Counted from the first letter of the stretch, positions 8,929 to 17,169 are shown. The stretch is 64,000 nt of DNA from RUG100 sp963542695 (GCA_963542695.1 CAUTYX010000008.1:1-64000); one strand, 5' to 3'. Numbers and translations: made by a program. Notes: generated by a model not told the origin, from the letters alone.

Positions 8929-9496
8929 TATACCTGTTCATTGCTTTCTCAAGACCATCTGTTATATACACGGATGCTGCCCGGGAAGCTTTTTCAATGG
9001 CTCCCTCCAGCAATTTCCGTTCTTCCTTGCTGACACTGCCAATTACGTAATCAACAATATCCTGTTGCCGGTTGTTTCCAATTCCAATGCGAATTCTGGG
9101 GAAGTCCTGAAACCCTAAATTCCCCACAACAGATCGCATCCCATTGTGTGTTCCGGCACCGCCTTTTTTACGGATACGAATAGTCCCCGCCGGCAAATCA
9201 AGGTCATCGTAAATAACCAGTAAATGATTGGCAGGAATTTTGTAATATCGTACCAGTTTGCCTACAGCATCTCCACTAAGATTCATATAGGTCTGCGGCT
9301 TTGCCAGCATCACCTTACAATTCCCCTTATTAGCTTCCCCAATAAGAGATTGGTGTTTTGTATGGGTCACGGAAACATTCCACCGGTCAGCTAACGCATC
9401 AATGGCTTTAAATCCCATATTATGCCTGGTAGCTTCGTACTTACCCCCGGGATTTCCAAGACCCACAATTAAATATCGTTCTTTTCTCCCAAACAT
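8921..9496 (-). CDS. pth: Peptidyl-tRNA hydrolase
   Basis: Cleaves peptidyl-tRNA released from stalled ribosomes. At 191 residues it has the family length. Motifs: VGLGNPGGKYEATRHNMGF with catalytic His25 and the GNPG loop, KPQTYMNLSG, and IYDDLDLPAG with the active-site Asp. It sits 7 nt after the GlmU-like gene and overlaps mfd by 8 nt; the pth-mfd order is conserved through Firmicutes. The ribosome binding site is weak (AAAGAAA), so translation may depend on coupling to the upstream gene. Confidence 0.96.
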   Translation of the reverse strand: MFGRKERYLIVGLGNPGGKYEATRHNMGFKAIDALADRWNVSVTHTKHQSLIGEANKGNCKVMLAKPQTYMNLSGDAVGKLVRYYKIPANHLLVIYDDLDLPAGTIRIRKKGGAGTHNGMRSVVGNLGFQDFPRIRIGIGNNRQQDIVDYVIGSVSKEERKLLEGAIEKASRAASVYITDGLEKAMNRYNG

Positions 9497-9503
9497 GAAA
9501 CCG

Positions 9504-10208
9504 TTATTTCTTTCTCTCTAAGATGCCTTTTCTTTCCACCCAGCCTTCAATGGACCGATCCTTTTGACGACCTACATGCAAGGCTCCTGCGGGAACATCT
9601 CGTGTAATAGTGGTGCCGGCGGCAACGTAAGCTTTCTCTCCTACGTGTACAGGAGAAACCAAGTTACAGTTGCATCCAATAAAGGCATCGTCTTCTACGA
9701 CAGAACGGTACTTTTGGGATCCGTCAAAGTTTACAAATACCACACCGCAACCTAAATTAACGTTTTTTCCAACATCAGAATCTCCAATATAAGTAAGGTG
9801 TGAAGCTTTGCTGCCGTCTCCCATGGTGGAGTTTTTCACCTCAACAAAATCTCCTACTTTACACTGATCTCCTACATGAGAGTTGGGACGAAGATAGGCA
9901 AACGGCCCTACTTTTGTGTCTTTCCCAATAGTACTTTCCAGCACAACAGAACTATCTACACGGGTTCCATCTCCTATGGTGGAATCTACGATGCGACTGT
10001 TTTGGCCAATGACACAGTTTCCCCCAATGGAAACCTTTCCCTCCAGCACAACGCAAGGGTAAATTACCGTCCCTGCTCCAATTTCTGTCCCTTCTGCAAT
10101 ATATACCTGATTAATATCTATAAATTCGACACCTTGCTCTGCATAGGCAAAGTTTCGTTCCAGTTTTTCTTCTTCTCGTTGCCTATATTGTTGACGTAGA
10201 TCACTCAT
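9504..10208 (-). CDS. GlmU C-terminal-type glucosamine-1-phosphate acetyltransferase, no uridylyltransferase domain
   Basis: A 234-residue left-handed beta-helix protein matching only the C-terminal half of GlmU, which acetylates GlcN-1-P with acetyl-CoA. Residues equivalent to the E. coli active site are visible: LRP (Arg), VEVKN (Lys), SHLTYIGD (catalytic His), NFDG in place of NYDG, and the AAGTTITRDVP turn. The Rossmann-like nucleotidyltransferase half is absent, and the protein begins with a short charged helix. In Bacillus, glmU-prs-pth-mfd is the usual order, so this looks like a GlmU that lost its first domain in place. AAGGAG lies in the murC end, 6 nt away. UDP transfer must be done elsewhere if the pathway works. 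Confidence 0.82.
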   Translation of the reverse strand: MSDLRQQYRQREEEKLERNFAYAEQGVEFIDINQVYIAEGTEIGAGTVIYPCVVLEGKVSIGGNCVIGQNSRIVDSTIGDGTRVDSSVVLESTIGKDTKVGPFAYLRPNSHVGDQCKVGDFVEVKNSTMGDGSKASHLTYIGDSDVGKNVNLGCGVVFVNFDGSQKYRSVVEDDAFIGCNCNLVSPVHVGEKAYVAAGTTITRDVPAGALHVGRQKDRSIEGWVERKGILERKK

Positions 10209-10214
10209 ATGTCG

Positions 10215-11615
10215 TTACTCCTTTGCTCTCCGTTGTGCATCCATTTCCAGCAGCTCCTCGCCGACTTTGTACACATCACCGGCTCCCATGGTCAATACCA
10301 AGTCTTCCGGTTCCGCATTGTCGTGGACAAAGTTGGCAATTTCATGAAGCTCCTTAAAGAAATAAACATCCTTCTCCGGATACTTTTTCTTAATTTCCTT
10401 TACCAGCGCCTTGGAACTAATCTTGTGGATGTTCTTTTCTCTGGCGGCATAAATCTCTGCCAAGATAATTTTATCGGCCTCTTCAAAAGCTTCCGGAAAT
10501 TCATCGAATAAAGCAAGCGTTCTGGTGTATGTATGAGGCTGGAAGACACACCACATTTCATGGTGATGAATGTTTCTGGCCGCTTTTAAGGTTGCCTTGA
10601 TTTCCGTTGGATGATGGGCATAGTCGTCAATAATTCGAACCTCATCGACAGTTTCTCCTAAAATATCAAATCGCCTTTGGGTTCCCCTATACCCTTCCAG
10701 TGTTTCTTTTACAACATCCATATCAATGCCCAGAATGTGGGCACAAGCTGCGGAAACCAATGCATTTAGCAAGTTGTGCTCTCCCGGAATATCCAATTGA
10801 ATATGTGTCAGTTTTTCTCCTTTGTGGTACATGGAGAAAGATGGTTTGCCGTCCTTGTTAAATTCAATATCTTCTGCATAGTAATCGTTATTTTCGCCTA
10901 CACCATACGTAATGGCATTGGCTCTGTCTTTAATGACACGCTGGACGAAGGGGTTGGCCCCATAAGCCAAAATTACACCATCCTCAGGAACGATCTCCGC
11001 AAATTTATCAAAAGACCGAACAATGTGTTCAATATCTTTAAAGTAATCCAGGTGATCGGAGTCAATATTCAAGATGATTTCGATTTTTGGTCGTAAGTCA
11101 AGGAAGTTGTCCATGTACTCGCAAGCTTCTGTCACCAAATATTTCTGTCCGCCGGCACGGAAGTTCCCACCTAATTCCTCCAGATTTCCACCAACCAAAA
11201 TGGTCGGATCTTTTTTTGCATTTTTCAAAATCAAGGAAATCATAGATGTAGTGGTGGTTTTCCCATGGGTTCCCGATACGGCGATGCTCATATCTTCCTG
11301 CCCCATAAGGATGCCCAGCATCTGTGCTCTGCTGATACAGGGAATTCCTAACCTTGCAGCTTCTTGTAATTCAGGATTCTCCTTAGAAACAGCCGAAGAG
11401 TACACTACCAGATCCGCTCCTCGAACATTTTTCTCCCGGTGCCCCAGATATACAGTTGCACCCAGTTTCATTAGTTGCCGAACTTTATCTCCCTGATTCA
11501 TATCAGAACCGGTTACCACATAGCCGCGACTAAGCAATATACCGGCAACAGCCGATAATCCGATGCCCCCAATACCTATACAATGAATACATTTTATCTT
11601 TGAAAAATCTAACAT
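10215..11615 (-). CDS. murC: UDP-N-acetylmuramate--L-alanine ligase
   Basis: Adds L-alanine to UDP-MurNAc in cytoplasmic peptidoglycan precursor synthesis. The 466 residues show the N-terminal GIGGIGLSAVA dinucleotide-like fold for UDP-MurNAc, the central ATP-grasping SGTHGKTTTT loop, the EACEYMDNFL segment and the DDYAHHPTEI C-terminal motif, all typical of MurC rather than MurD/E/F. GGAGG stands 6 nt before the ATG. It is the first gene of the apparent murC-glmU(C)-pth-mfd-flippase operon and has a promoter-like extended -10 just upstream. Confidence 0.97.
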   Translation of the reverse strand: MLDFSKIKCIHCIGIGGIGLSAVAGILLSRGYVVTGSDMNQGDKVRQLMKLGATVYLGHREKNVRGADLVVYSSAVSKENPELQEAARLGIPCISRAQMLGILMGQEDMSIAVSGTHGKTTTTSMISLILKNAKKDPTILVGGNLEELGGNFRAGGQKYLVTEACEYMDNFLDLRPKIEIILNIDSDHLDYFKDIEHIVRSFDKFAEIVPEDGVILAYGANPFVQRVIKDRANAITYGVGENNDYYAEDIEFNKDGKPSFSMYHKGEKLTHIQLDIPGEHNLLNALVSAACAHILGIDMDVVKETLEGYRGTQRRFDILGETVDEVRIIDDYAHHPTEIKATLKAARNIHHHEMWCVFQPHTYTRTLALFDEFPEAFEEADKIILAEIYAAREKNIHKISSKALVKEIKKKYPEKDVYFFKELHEIANFVHDNAEPEDLVLTMGAGDVYKVGEELLEMDAQRRAKE

Positions 11616-11644
11616 GTTCTTCCTCCATATTTTGTATGCAGTAC

Positions 11645-11650
11645 ATTATA
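11645..11650 (-). promoter_or_regulatory. Extended -10 box upstream of murC
   Basis: TATAAT preceded by TGA on the minus strand, about 30 nt before the murC start codon. No good -35 is visible at 17 nt, as is common for extended -10 promoters. It is divergent to the purR promoter at 11703-11731. Confidence 0.5.
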
Positions 11651-11702
11651 TCATATATCCGCTTTTTTTGGATACTACCATCTCAGAGACAAAATATTCC
11701 CA

Positions 11703-11731
11703 TTGACACCTTTTTCCTAGGTACGTACTAT
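11703..11731 (+). promoter_or_regulatory. purR promoter
   Basis: Consensus TTGACA (11703-11708), exact 17-nt spacer, -10 TACTAT (11726-11731). About 30 nt to the preferred purR ATG. A CCTAGG palindrome lies in the spacer. Confidence 0.7.
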
Positions 11732-11762
11732 GGATTTATATTTAAAGAAAGGAGATTTTTTT

Positions 11763-12575
11763 ATGAAGCGTACCAATCGCATCGCCACTATAGTAAAAAT
11801 CCTTTCGGATCACCCGGGGAAACAATACCAAATTTCCGATTTTTGCACCATGTTTTCTGCGGCAAAATCCACCATTAGCGAAGATATTACTCTAGCTGCC
11901 AAGGCACTGGCGGAAATGGATGCAGGCCAAATTATTACCACCCCGGGCGCCGGTGGCGGTATTCGATATTTCCCCGGCATCAGCAACTTTCAATGTCAAA
12001 AACTGCAAGAGCTTCTTTGCCAAAAGCTGTCAGATCCGGAACGTCTCATGGGTGGAGGTTTTTTATATGTCTCCGACATTGCCTTTGACCCCATTCTCAT
12101 CAATGATGTGGCTCGCGTCTTTGCTCGAAAATTTCGCCAAAGTAAGCCGGATTTTGTTGCTACCATTGAAACAAAAGGAATCCCCTTAGCCTTGACCACC
12201 GCCCGCCACCTAGGTATTCCCTTGGCTGTTGTAAGAAGAGAATCAAAAATCAGCGAAGGTCCTACCATCTCTATTAACTATTATTCTGTATCTGCCGAGC
12301 GTATGCAGAAGATTTCCCTTGCAAAAAAAGCCGTAAAGAAAGGGAGCAAGGCTCTAATTATCGATGATTTTATGCGCGCCGGAGGTTCTCTTCGCGGCGT
12401 TGCCGAATTGTTGGCAGAATTCGAGGTTCAGGTTTGTGGCATTGGTGTCGGCCTGGTAACCAAGGATCCCTCCACAAAAAAGATACAACAGTACGTACCT
12501 CTGTTGTATCTTGATGAAATCGATGAAAAAAACCAACTCATTAAGGTGAGCCCCAATATGGAAATTTTCGCCTAA
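11763..12575 (+). CDS. purR: Pur operon repressor PurR (phosphoribosyltransferase-fold)
   Basis: Gram-positive PurR: an N-terminal winged helix (KRTNRIATIVKILSDHPGK onward) fused to a PRTase-like domain that senses PRPP. The PRPP loop is ALIIDDFMRAGGSLRG; VATIETKGIPLA is the pyrophosphate-side loop. The ATG at 11763 is chosen over one 11 codons upstream because AAAGGAG lies 8 nt before it and the protein then begins at the family's usual point. Length is 270 residues. In Bacillus purR lies just before spoVG-glmU; here it is divergent from murC-glmU, with spoVG and prs absent. Its 3' end contains a perfect 12-bp hairpin that serves the converging gene. Confidence 0.93.
   Translation: MKRTNRIATIVKILSDHPGKQYQISDFCTMFSAAKSTISEDITLAAKALAEMDAGQIITTPGAGGGIRYFPGISNFQCQKLQELLCQKLSDPERLMGGGFLYVSDIAFDPILINDVARVFARKFRQSKPDFVATIETKGIPLALTTARHLGIPLAVVRRESKISEGPTISINYYSVSAERMQKISLAKKAVKKGSKALIIDDFMRAGGSLRGVAELLAEFEVQVCGIGVGLVTKDPSTKKIQQYVPLLYLDEIDEKNQLIKVSPNMEIFA
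12476..12512 (-). terminator. Terminator for the DUF1836 gene embedded in the purR coding region
   Basis: Perfect 12-bp inverted repeat (AAGATACAACAG, 9-nt loop). Read on the minus strand it is followed by TTTT, giving six U in all, so it is an intrinsic terminator for transcripts coming from the gene at 12626-13102. On the plus strand no T-run follows. It lies inside the purR codons for a KIQQYVPLLYL-like stretch. Confidence 0.65.
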
Positions 12576-12625
12576 AATTCAACTAAACCGGTCTGTTGAA
12601 TAGAGTATATTCCCTTTTTCAAAGC

Positions 12626-13102
12626 TTACTTGTTAAGGTGATTTTTCATAACAAACAGCTGGCAGGCAAAGGATCCGGCAACGTTTTCCATCAGGTAATC
12701 CACGCCGTCTTGCCGGGCAGCTTTCTCTCCGTTGGAAAAGGCTTTTTCAACGGCGCCTTCCATGTAATCGCAAAACTCATCATAGGCCTCTGCCATGTCT
12801 CGGTCTTTCATGGCTATGGCAATTAACCTGGCAATATCACTAATGGCATAGACGTTTTTAAGGCAAGCCACTAAAAACAATGCCGCCACCGTCTGTTTCG
12901 TGTACTTTTTATTAACCGGTGCCGGTATAATTTTTTGTTTGACGTAATTGTTAACCATGGTTCTAGTCAGCACCTGCTTGCGCTTGCCGGGGAGTTGTCC
13001 ACTCAAACGAGCATCCAACAACGACAGCACTTGCTCCAGGTAAAGATCCATATCCGGCAACTCTTTCCATCTTGGCAAATCCAAATGCATAATTATATCC
13101 AA
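12626..13102 (-). CDS. DUF1836 domain protein, possible HTH regulator
   Basis: A DUF1836 family protein of about 155 residues whose function is not established. The N-terminal part has a helix-turn-helix-like segment (LTRTMVNNYVKQKIIPAP followed by a KYTKQTVA helix) resembling MerR-type winged helices; the C-terminal half is helical. The start is uncertain: a TTG at 13102 has GGAG only 2 nt away, while an ATG four codons later has it 14 nt away. It is divergent from the acyl-CoA ligase gene and could regulate it, which is inference from position only. Confidence 0.7.
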   Translation of the reverse strand: MDIIMHLDLPRWKELPDMDLYLEQVLSLLDARLSGQLPGKRKQVLTRTMVNNYVKQKIIPAPVNKKYTKQTVAALFLVACLKNVYAISDIARLIAIAMKDRDMAEAYDEFCDYMEGAVEKAFSNGEKAARQDGVDYLMENVAGSFACQLFVMKNHLNK

Positions 13103-13136
13103 TTCTCCATTCTATGGTATCTCACTACTATAGAAC

Positions 13137-13142
13137 ATCATA
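13137..13142 (-). promoter_or_regulatory. Possible extended -10 for the DUF1836 gene
   Basis: TATGAT with an upstream TGC on the minus strand, about 30 nt before the likely start codon. No clear -35. The rest of 13103-13309 is AT-rich, with no gene and no obvious terminator. Confidence 0.35.
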
Positions 13143-13215
13143 GCATACCTATTTCTTCATCGGTAGCAATTCCCCAAAAAAACCGTTTTTTAGATAAAAT
13201 TAATATCCAAACCGC

Positions 13216-13244
13216 TTGACATAGTTAATGTGAGTATTTAATAT
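13216..13244 (+). promoter_or_regulatory. Promoter of the acyl-CoA ligase gene
   Basis: TTGACA (13216-13221), 17-nt spacer, TAATAT (13239-13244). It leaves an untranslated leader of about 60 nt before the ATG at 13310. Confidence 0.6.
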
Positions 13245-13309
13245 AGTATCAAACACTAGATGTTATAGTTATTAGCATTTTCGTTTTACCTAGACACTAT
13301 TGAGACAAT

Positions 13310-15019
13310 ATGATGGATACAAATAATTTAGACATATTACATAAAAGGCAGCGCCACAATACTTTACAAGACTTGTTTGCGTACGCCGTAACAAATTATG
13401 CCAATGCCCCCGCCTTCCTTATCGATGATAAGGAAACAAAAGAGACCTATTCTCTTTCCTACCGGGACTTTGGCGCACAGGTTATGATGCTGGCTCACCA
13501 ACTGCGGAGTAAAGGGTATCATCGCGATACCATTGCCATTATGGGCAACAACTCCCCGGCTTGGGTGATGGCCTATTTTGCTATTGTCATTTCCAATAAC
13601 ATTGCAGTCCCTCTTGATAAGGGGCTACCCCGGGAAGAGATTATCTCTATATTGACACGGAGCCAGTGTAAGGGAATCTTTTTTGAGCAGCCCTTGCAAG
13701 ACACCGTGTACTCGTTGGCAGATAGTGAGTCTCTAGTTTTAGAAGACCGCTTTCCTCTGCCTTCTCTTCACAACACTACACATTCAACTCTACACACCTC
13801 TTCCCGGGACACACTTATGGATTTACTTGCCTCCGAGCCTTTATCCATGGCGGTACTTTTGTTTACCTCCGGAACCACTTCGGCTTCAAAGGCAGTTATG
13901 CTTTCCCACAGAAATTTGTGCGAAAATGTATTTTCCTACACCAGCTGTGTCAACATGAACGTTGGCGATACCGTCCTTGCTGTACTGCCGTTCCACCACA
14001 CATACGGCTCTATGGCAGGTATGTTGTCTGTGGTTTCCACAGGTGCATGCAACGTCTTTGCCGATGGATTAAAGCACATTGGAAAGATCATCCAAAAACA
14101 CCAGATATCTATTTTTATGAGTGTACCGCTGCTGGTGGAATCCTTGTGCAACGCCATCATCAAGGAAATGAAAAAAGATGGGATTTGGGACAGCGTGGAA
14201 AAAAGGCTGCAGCAGTCTCCTCGTTTTACCCATTTAACCATGGAACAACGAAGAAACCGATTCCCGGATGTTTTAGAAAAATTCGGTGGTAAATTGCGAC
14301 TGATTATGTCCGGTGCCAGCCCCTTTAATCCTAAAACTGCACAGATTTTTTCCGATTTCGGTATTTTACCGGCGCAGATATACGGACTAACGGAAACCGC
14401 ACCGGCAATAACCATTGAATCCGAAAAGTCTCACCGTATCGGGTCTGTGGGGCGTCCGGTCCCCGGCGTAACCGTGGCTATTGATACTCCGGACGAAAAC
14501 GGCATTGGAGAAATTATCGTCAAAGGCTCCAACGTTATGATGGGATATTTCCACGATACCCTAGCAACAGCTCGTGCCATTAAAAACGACTGGTTCTATA
14601 CAGGAGATTTAGGGTACCTGGACAACGACGGCTTCCTTTATCTAAAGGGACGCAGTAAAAATGTTATTGTTTTGAAGAACGGAAAAAATGTTTTTCCGGA
14701 AGAACTGGAATCTTTAGTAGAGCCATTGCCCTATATAAAGGAATGTATGGTTCTTGGAGTTCCTCGCCGCGGCAGAGACAAAGATGATTTGGTAATCTGC
14801 CTAAAAATCGTTTATGATGCAGCCTATGTAGCACAATACCTTGGAGAAGAGAATCTAAGAAGCTATATTGAAAAAGACATCGATAAGCTAAATCAACGGC
14901 TTCCGAAATTCAAAAAAATATACAAGCTGATCATTACTGACCAGCCTCTGGTTCGAACCAGTACATCCAAAGTAAAGCGATTTGAAGAGGGCAGACTCCT
15001 AGCCTCTACGGGTAGCTAG
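13310..15019 (+). CDS. AMP-binding long-chain fatty-acid--CoA ligase family protein
   Basis: Adenylate-forming enzyme of 569 residues, probably activating a fatty acid to acyl-AMP and then acyl-CoA at the membrane. Motifs in order: LLFTSGTTSASKAVMLSHRN (P-loop-like A3), YGLTETAP (A5), YTGDLGYLDNDGFLYLKGR (A7/A8), KNGKNVFPEELE, and a C-terminal TSTSKVKR carrying the catalytic Lys region. It lacks extra carrier domains. The ribosome binding site is weak (TTGAGA), and two ATGs are adjacent (13310 and 13313). Substrate chain length cannot be read from sequence; acyl-ACP ligase activity is an alternative. Confidence 0.85.
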   Translation: MMDTNNLDILHKRQRHNTLQDLFAYAVTNYANAPAFLIDDKETKETYSLSYRDFGAQVMMLAHQLRSKGYHRDTIAIMGNNSPAWVMAYFAIVISNNIAVPLDKGLPREEIISILTRSQCKGIFFEQPLQDTVYSLADSESLVLEDRFPLPSLHNTTHSTLHTSSRDTLMDLLASEPLSMAVLLFTSGTTSASKAVMLSHRNLCENVFSYTSCVNMNVGDTVLAVLPFHHTYGSMAGMLSVVSTGACNVFADGLKHIGKIIQKHQISIFMSVPLLVESLCNAIIKEMKKDGIWDSVEKRLQQSPRFTHLTMEQRRNRFPDVLEKFGGKLRLIMSGASPFNPKTAQIFSDFGILPAQIYGLTETAPAITIESEKSHRIGSVGRPVPGVTVAIDTPDENGIGEIIVKGSNVMMGYFHDTLATARAIKNDWFYTGDLGYLDNDGFLYLKGRSKNVIVLKNGKNVFPEELESLVEPLPYIKECMVLGVPRRGRDKDDLVICLKIVYDAAYVAQYLGEENLRSYIEKDIDKLNQRLPKFKKIYKLIITDQPLVRTSTSKVKRFEEGRLLASTGS

Positions 15020-15038
15020 ACAAAAGGCAATACGTAGA

Positions 15039-15686
15039 TTAACAGGATAGAATCTTAACTGCCAAGCAGGCAGCTCCATATCCATTGTCAATATTTACTA
15101 CGCCTATACCGGGAGCACAACTGTTAATCATGGTCAGCAATGCTGCAATACCTCTAAAGTTGGCTCCGTACCCTACGCTAGTAGGAACTGCAATGACAGG
15201 AGCTTTGACCATTCCTGCAACAACGCTGGGGAGCGCCCCTTCCATACCGGCCACGGCAATTATTGCCGTGGCTTTTTCAAGTCTATCTTTTTTAGAAAGC
15301 AAACGATGTATTCCGGCTACTCCCACATCGTAAATTCGATCCGGCCGGTAGCCCATTAATTGCGCACTAATAGCCGCTTCTTCGGCCACTGACATATCAG
15401 ATGTCCCGGCACAGACAATGGCAAGCCCGGACTTCTTTTCCTCGCATTCTTTTTCCAAGGCAATAATACCGGCTTCTTTGTAGTAGACAGCTTCCGGCAC
15501 AAACTCTTTAACCGCTATATAGTGATCCTCCCCGGCTCTTGTAACGATTACATTGCCGGATACATTTTCATTTAGTTTGGAAAAAATAGCAGCCACCTGC
15601 TCCGGTGTTTTGCCACTGCAATAGACGGCTTCTCCGATGCCTGTCCGCAGTTGTCTATCATTGTCCGGTTCCCACCAGTCAACCAT
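15039..15686 (-). CDS. larB: LarB-like nickel-pincer cofactor biosynthesis protein (AIR-carboxylase fold)
   Basis: LarB carboxylates and hydrolyses nicotinic acid adenine dinucleotide in the first step of the Ni-pincer cofactor of lactate racemase-type enzymes. Family marks: RTGIGEAVYCSGKT near the N-terminus, a PurE-like C-terminal domain with TSVGYGANF, and NSCAPGIGVVNIDNG, where the Cys is the likely adduct-forming residue. At 215 residues it lacks about 30 N-terminal residues seen in most LarB. Its ATG overlaps the folD stop by 8 nt (ATGGTTGA), so translation is coupled. larC, larE and a racemase are not in the window, so the functional link to folate genes is unclear. Confidence 0.8.
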   Translation of the reverse strand: MVDWWEPDNDRQLRTGIGEAVYCSGKTPEQVAAIFSKLNENVSGNVIVTRAGEDHYIAVKEFVPEAVYYKEAGIIALEKECEEKKSGLAIVCAGTSDMSVAEEAAISAQLMGYRPDRIYDVGVAGIHRLLSKKDRLEKATAIIAVAGMEGALPSVVAGMVKAPVIAVPTSVGYGANFRGIAALLTMINSCAPGIGVVNIDNGYGAACLAVKILSC

Positions 15687-16542
15687 GGATTGCCTCCTGT
15701 TGTTTTTCAGCCGCCTTCACAACGTGACGAATCAGCAGTCCTGTTGTAACAGAACCAATTCCGCCCGGAACCGGACTATATACCGCCACAATACCGTCTG
15801 CTGCTTTTGCATCTATATCACCGCAAATATTTCCTTGTTCATCTAAATTGATACCTACATCAATTACCACTTGGTTTTCGCTAAAATATTCTTTTCCAAT
15901 GGCACCTCCGGAGCCGACAGCCACAATAAGAATATCGGCACCTCTTGCAATGGCTGCTGCATCTTTGGTTTTAGAATGGCAAATGGTTACCGTCGCATTG
16001 CGATGAAGCAGCATCATAGATACCGGTTTTCCTACAACAGTACTGCGTCCAATAACTACCGCCTTTTTTCCGGCAATTTCAATGCCGTAGTGATCCAGCA
16101 TGCGAATGCAAGCTTCGGCTGTGCAAGGCGGATAGCCGCCATTTCCATTGACAAAAACAGCCGCCGCAGAAAGATCGGTAATACCATCCACATCCTTTTC
16201 CGCTGCAACAGCATTTCGTACCCGTACATCATCAATATGCCCCGGCAACGGTCGCAAAATCAAAATACCATGAACGTTTCCGGATCGATTCAGTTTTTCA
16301 ATGCCGGCTACCAACTCATCTTCGCAAACATCTCCCGGGAACCCGACATGTTCTACTGCAACGCCCAGTTTTTCGGCTCTTGCAGTCGCCCCTCTTTCAT
16401 AGGCGATGTCATCGGGATTATCTCCCACACGAACAATGGCCAAGCAAGGAATAATACCGGCTTCCTTCATCCTGGTAATGGGACGTTCCAACCGTGCATT
16501 TAAAGCCATAGCTACTTCTTTTCCACTGAACACTTGTGTCAT
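15679..16542 (-). CDS. folD: FolD-family methylene-THF dehydrogenase, cyclohydrolase residues altered
   Basis: FolD-fold protein of 287 residues, cofactor site VVIGRSTVVGKPVSMML, and VYSPVPGGIGSVTT near the end. The normal YVxxK motif reads YERGA: the Tyr is kept but the catalytic Lys (K56 in E. coli) is Ala. The conserved Gln of the GILVQLPLP motif is also gone (GILILRPLP), while KDVDG with the Asp remains. By known FolD chemistry this predicts dehydrogenase activity with little or no cyclohydrolase, which the adjacent FchA would supply. Spacing is 3 nt from fchA and there is an 8-nt overlap with larB. NAD versus NADP use is not resolved. Confidence 0.9.
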   Translation of the reverse strand: MTQVFSGKEVAMALNARLERPITRMKEAGIIPCLAIVRVGDNPDDIAYERGATARAEKLGVAVEHVGFPGDVCEDELVAGIEKLNRSGNVHGILILRPLPGHIDDVRVRNAVAAEKDVDGITDLSAAAVFVNGNGGYPPCTAEACIRMLDHYGIEIAGKKAVVIGRSTVVGKPVSMMLLHRNATVTICHSKTKDAAAIARGADILIVAVGSGGAIGKEYFSENQVVIDVGINLDEQGNICGDIDAKAADGIVAVYSPVPGGIGSVTTGLLIRHVVKAAEKQQEAIHG

Positions 16543-16545
16543 TTT

Positions 16546-17169
16546 TTATAGTCTCCCTTGTACACTTTTCACGATATCATCTGCCATTGGCAAATACGTA
16601 TCCAATATCTCCTCGGCACACCTTTCCAGGTCGATGGCTTTGCCTCTGTCTTTCATTAACTTTGTGTTGACATAGACGTTTATAGAAGCGGCCTGCAGTG
16701 CGCCACGACAAATAGCTGCACCGGCGGCGGCATCAGAAATTACCAGCCGGCTGCCAAATTCTCCAAATTCCTTTAACAGCACCATGATTTCCCCACACGC
16801 TTCCATAATCAGCAACGGAACTTGTGCTGCTTTTACCAGCGCCGGTTCCATGGCTCGTTGTTTTAGCATCTTGGTTCCTTCTGTATCTGCCGGAAGCTTA
16901 TATAATTCGGCCAAATCGGTAAAGGCTTCCGCGTCTCTATTAATCAGCTCCAACATACAGCCTGTGAGTTCTCTTGCTTGTTCCATTAAGGAAACCATTT
17001 TCCCTTCTACGTCAGCGTATTTTTTCTTGCCCACAGTAAGAGATCCTACCATGTGTCCTAAAGACGATGCCAGAGCAGCCGCTGCTGCAGCTGCTCCACC
17101 ACCGCCAGGGACAGGATCCGAACCGGAAAGTTTTTGCAAAAAATCATTGTAAGTTGTCTGTTTGTCCAT
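16546..17169 (-). CDS. fchA: Methenyl-THF cyclohydrolase FchA (formiminotransferase-cyclodeaminase family)
   Basis: About 207 residues of the all-helical cyclodeaminase fold. The signature SGSDPVPGGGGAAAAAAALA, with its glycine-rich folate loop, lies at residues 15-35. It converts between 10-formyl-THF and methenyl-THF. The ATG at 17169 is used; a TTG at 17181 is too close to its own GGGG. The place between fhs and a FolD with altered cyclohydrolase residues argues for the cyclohydrolase role rather than histidine breakdown, since no hut genes are near. Confidence 0.9.
   Translation of the reverse strand: MDKQTTYNDFLQKLSGSDPVPGGGGAAAAAAALASSLGHMVGSLTVGKKKYADVEGKMVSLMEQARELTGCMLELINRDAEAFTDLAELYKLPADTEGTKMLKQRAMEPALVKAAQVPLLIMEACGEIMVLLKEFGEFGSRLVISDAAAGAAICRGALQAASINVYVNTKLMKDRGKAIDLERCAEEILDTYLPMADDIVKSVQGRL

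Noticed and set aside
12577..12601. ATTCAAC/GTTGAAT inverted repeat after purR as its terminator
   Set aside because: Only 7 AT-rich pairs with an 11-nt loop and no T-run behind it on either strand.
15059..15073. CTGCC/GGCAG hairpin as terminator of larB
   Set aside because: It lies before the larB stop codon, has 5 pairs and no T-run.
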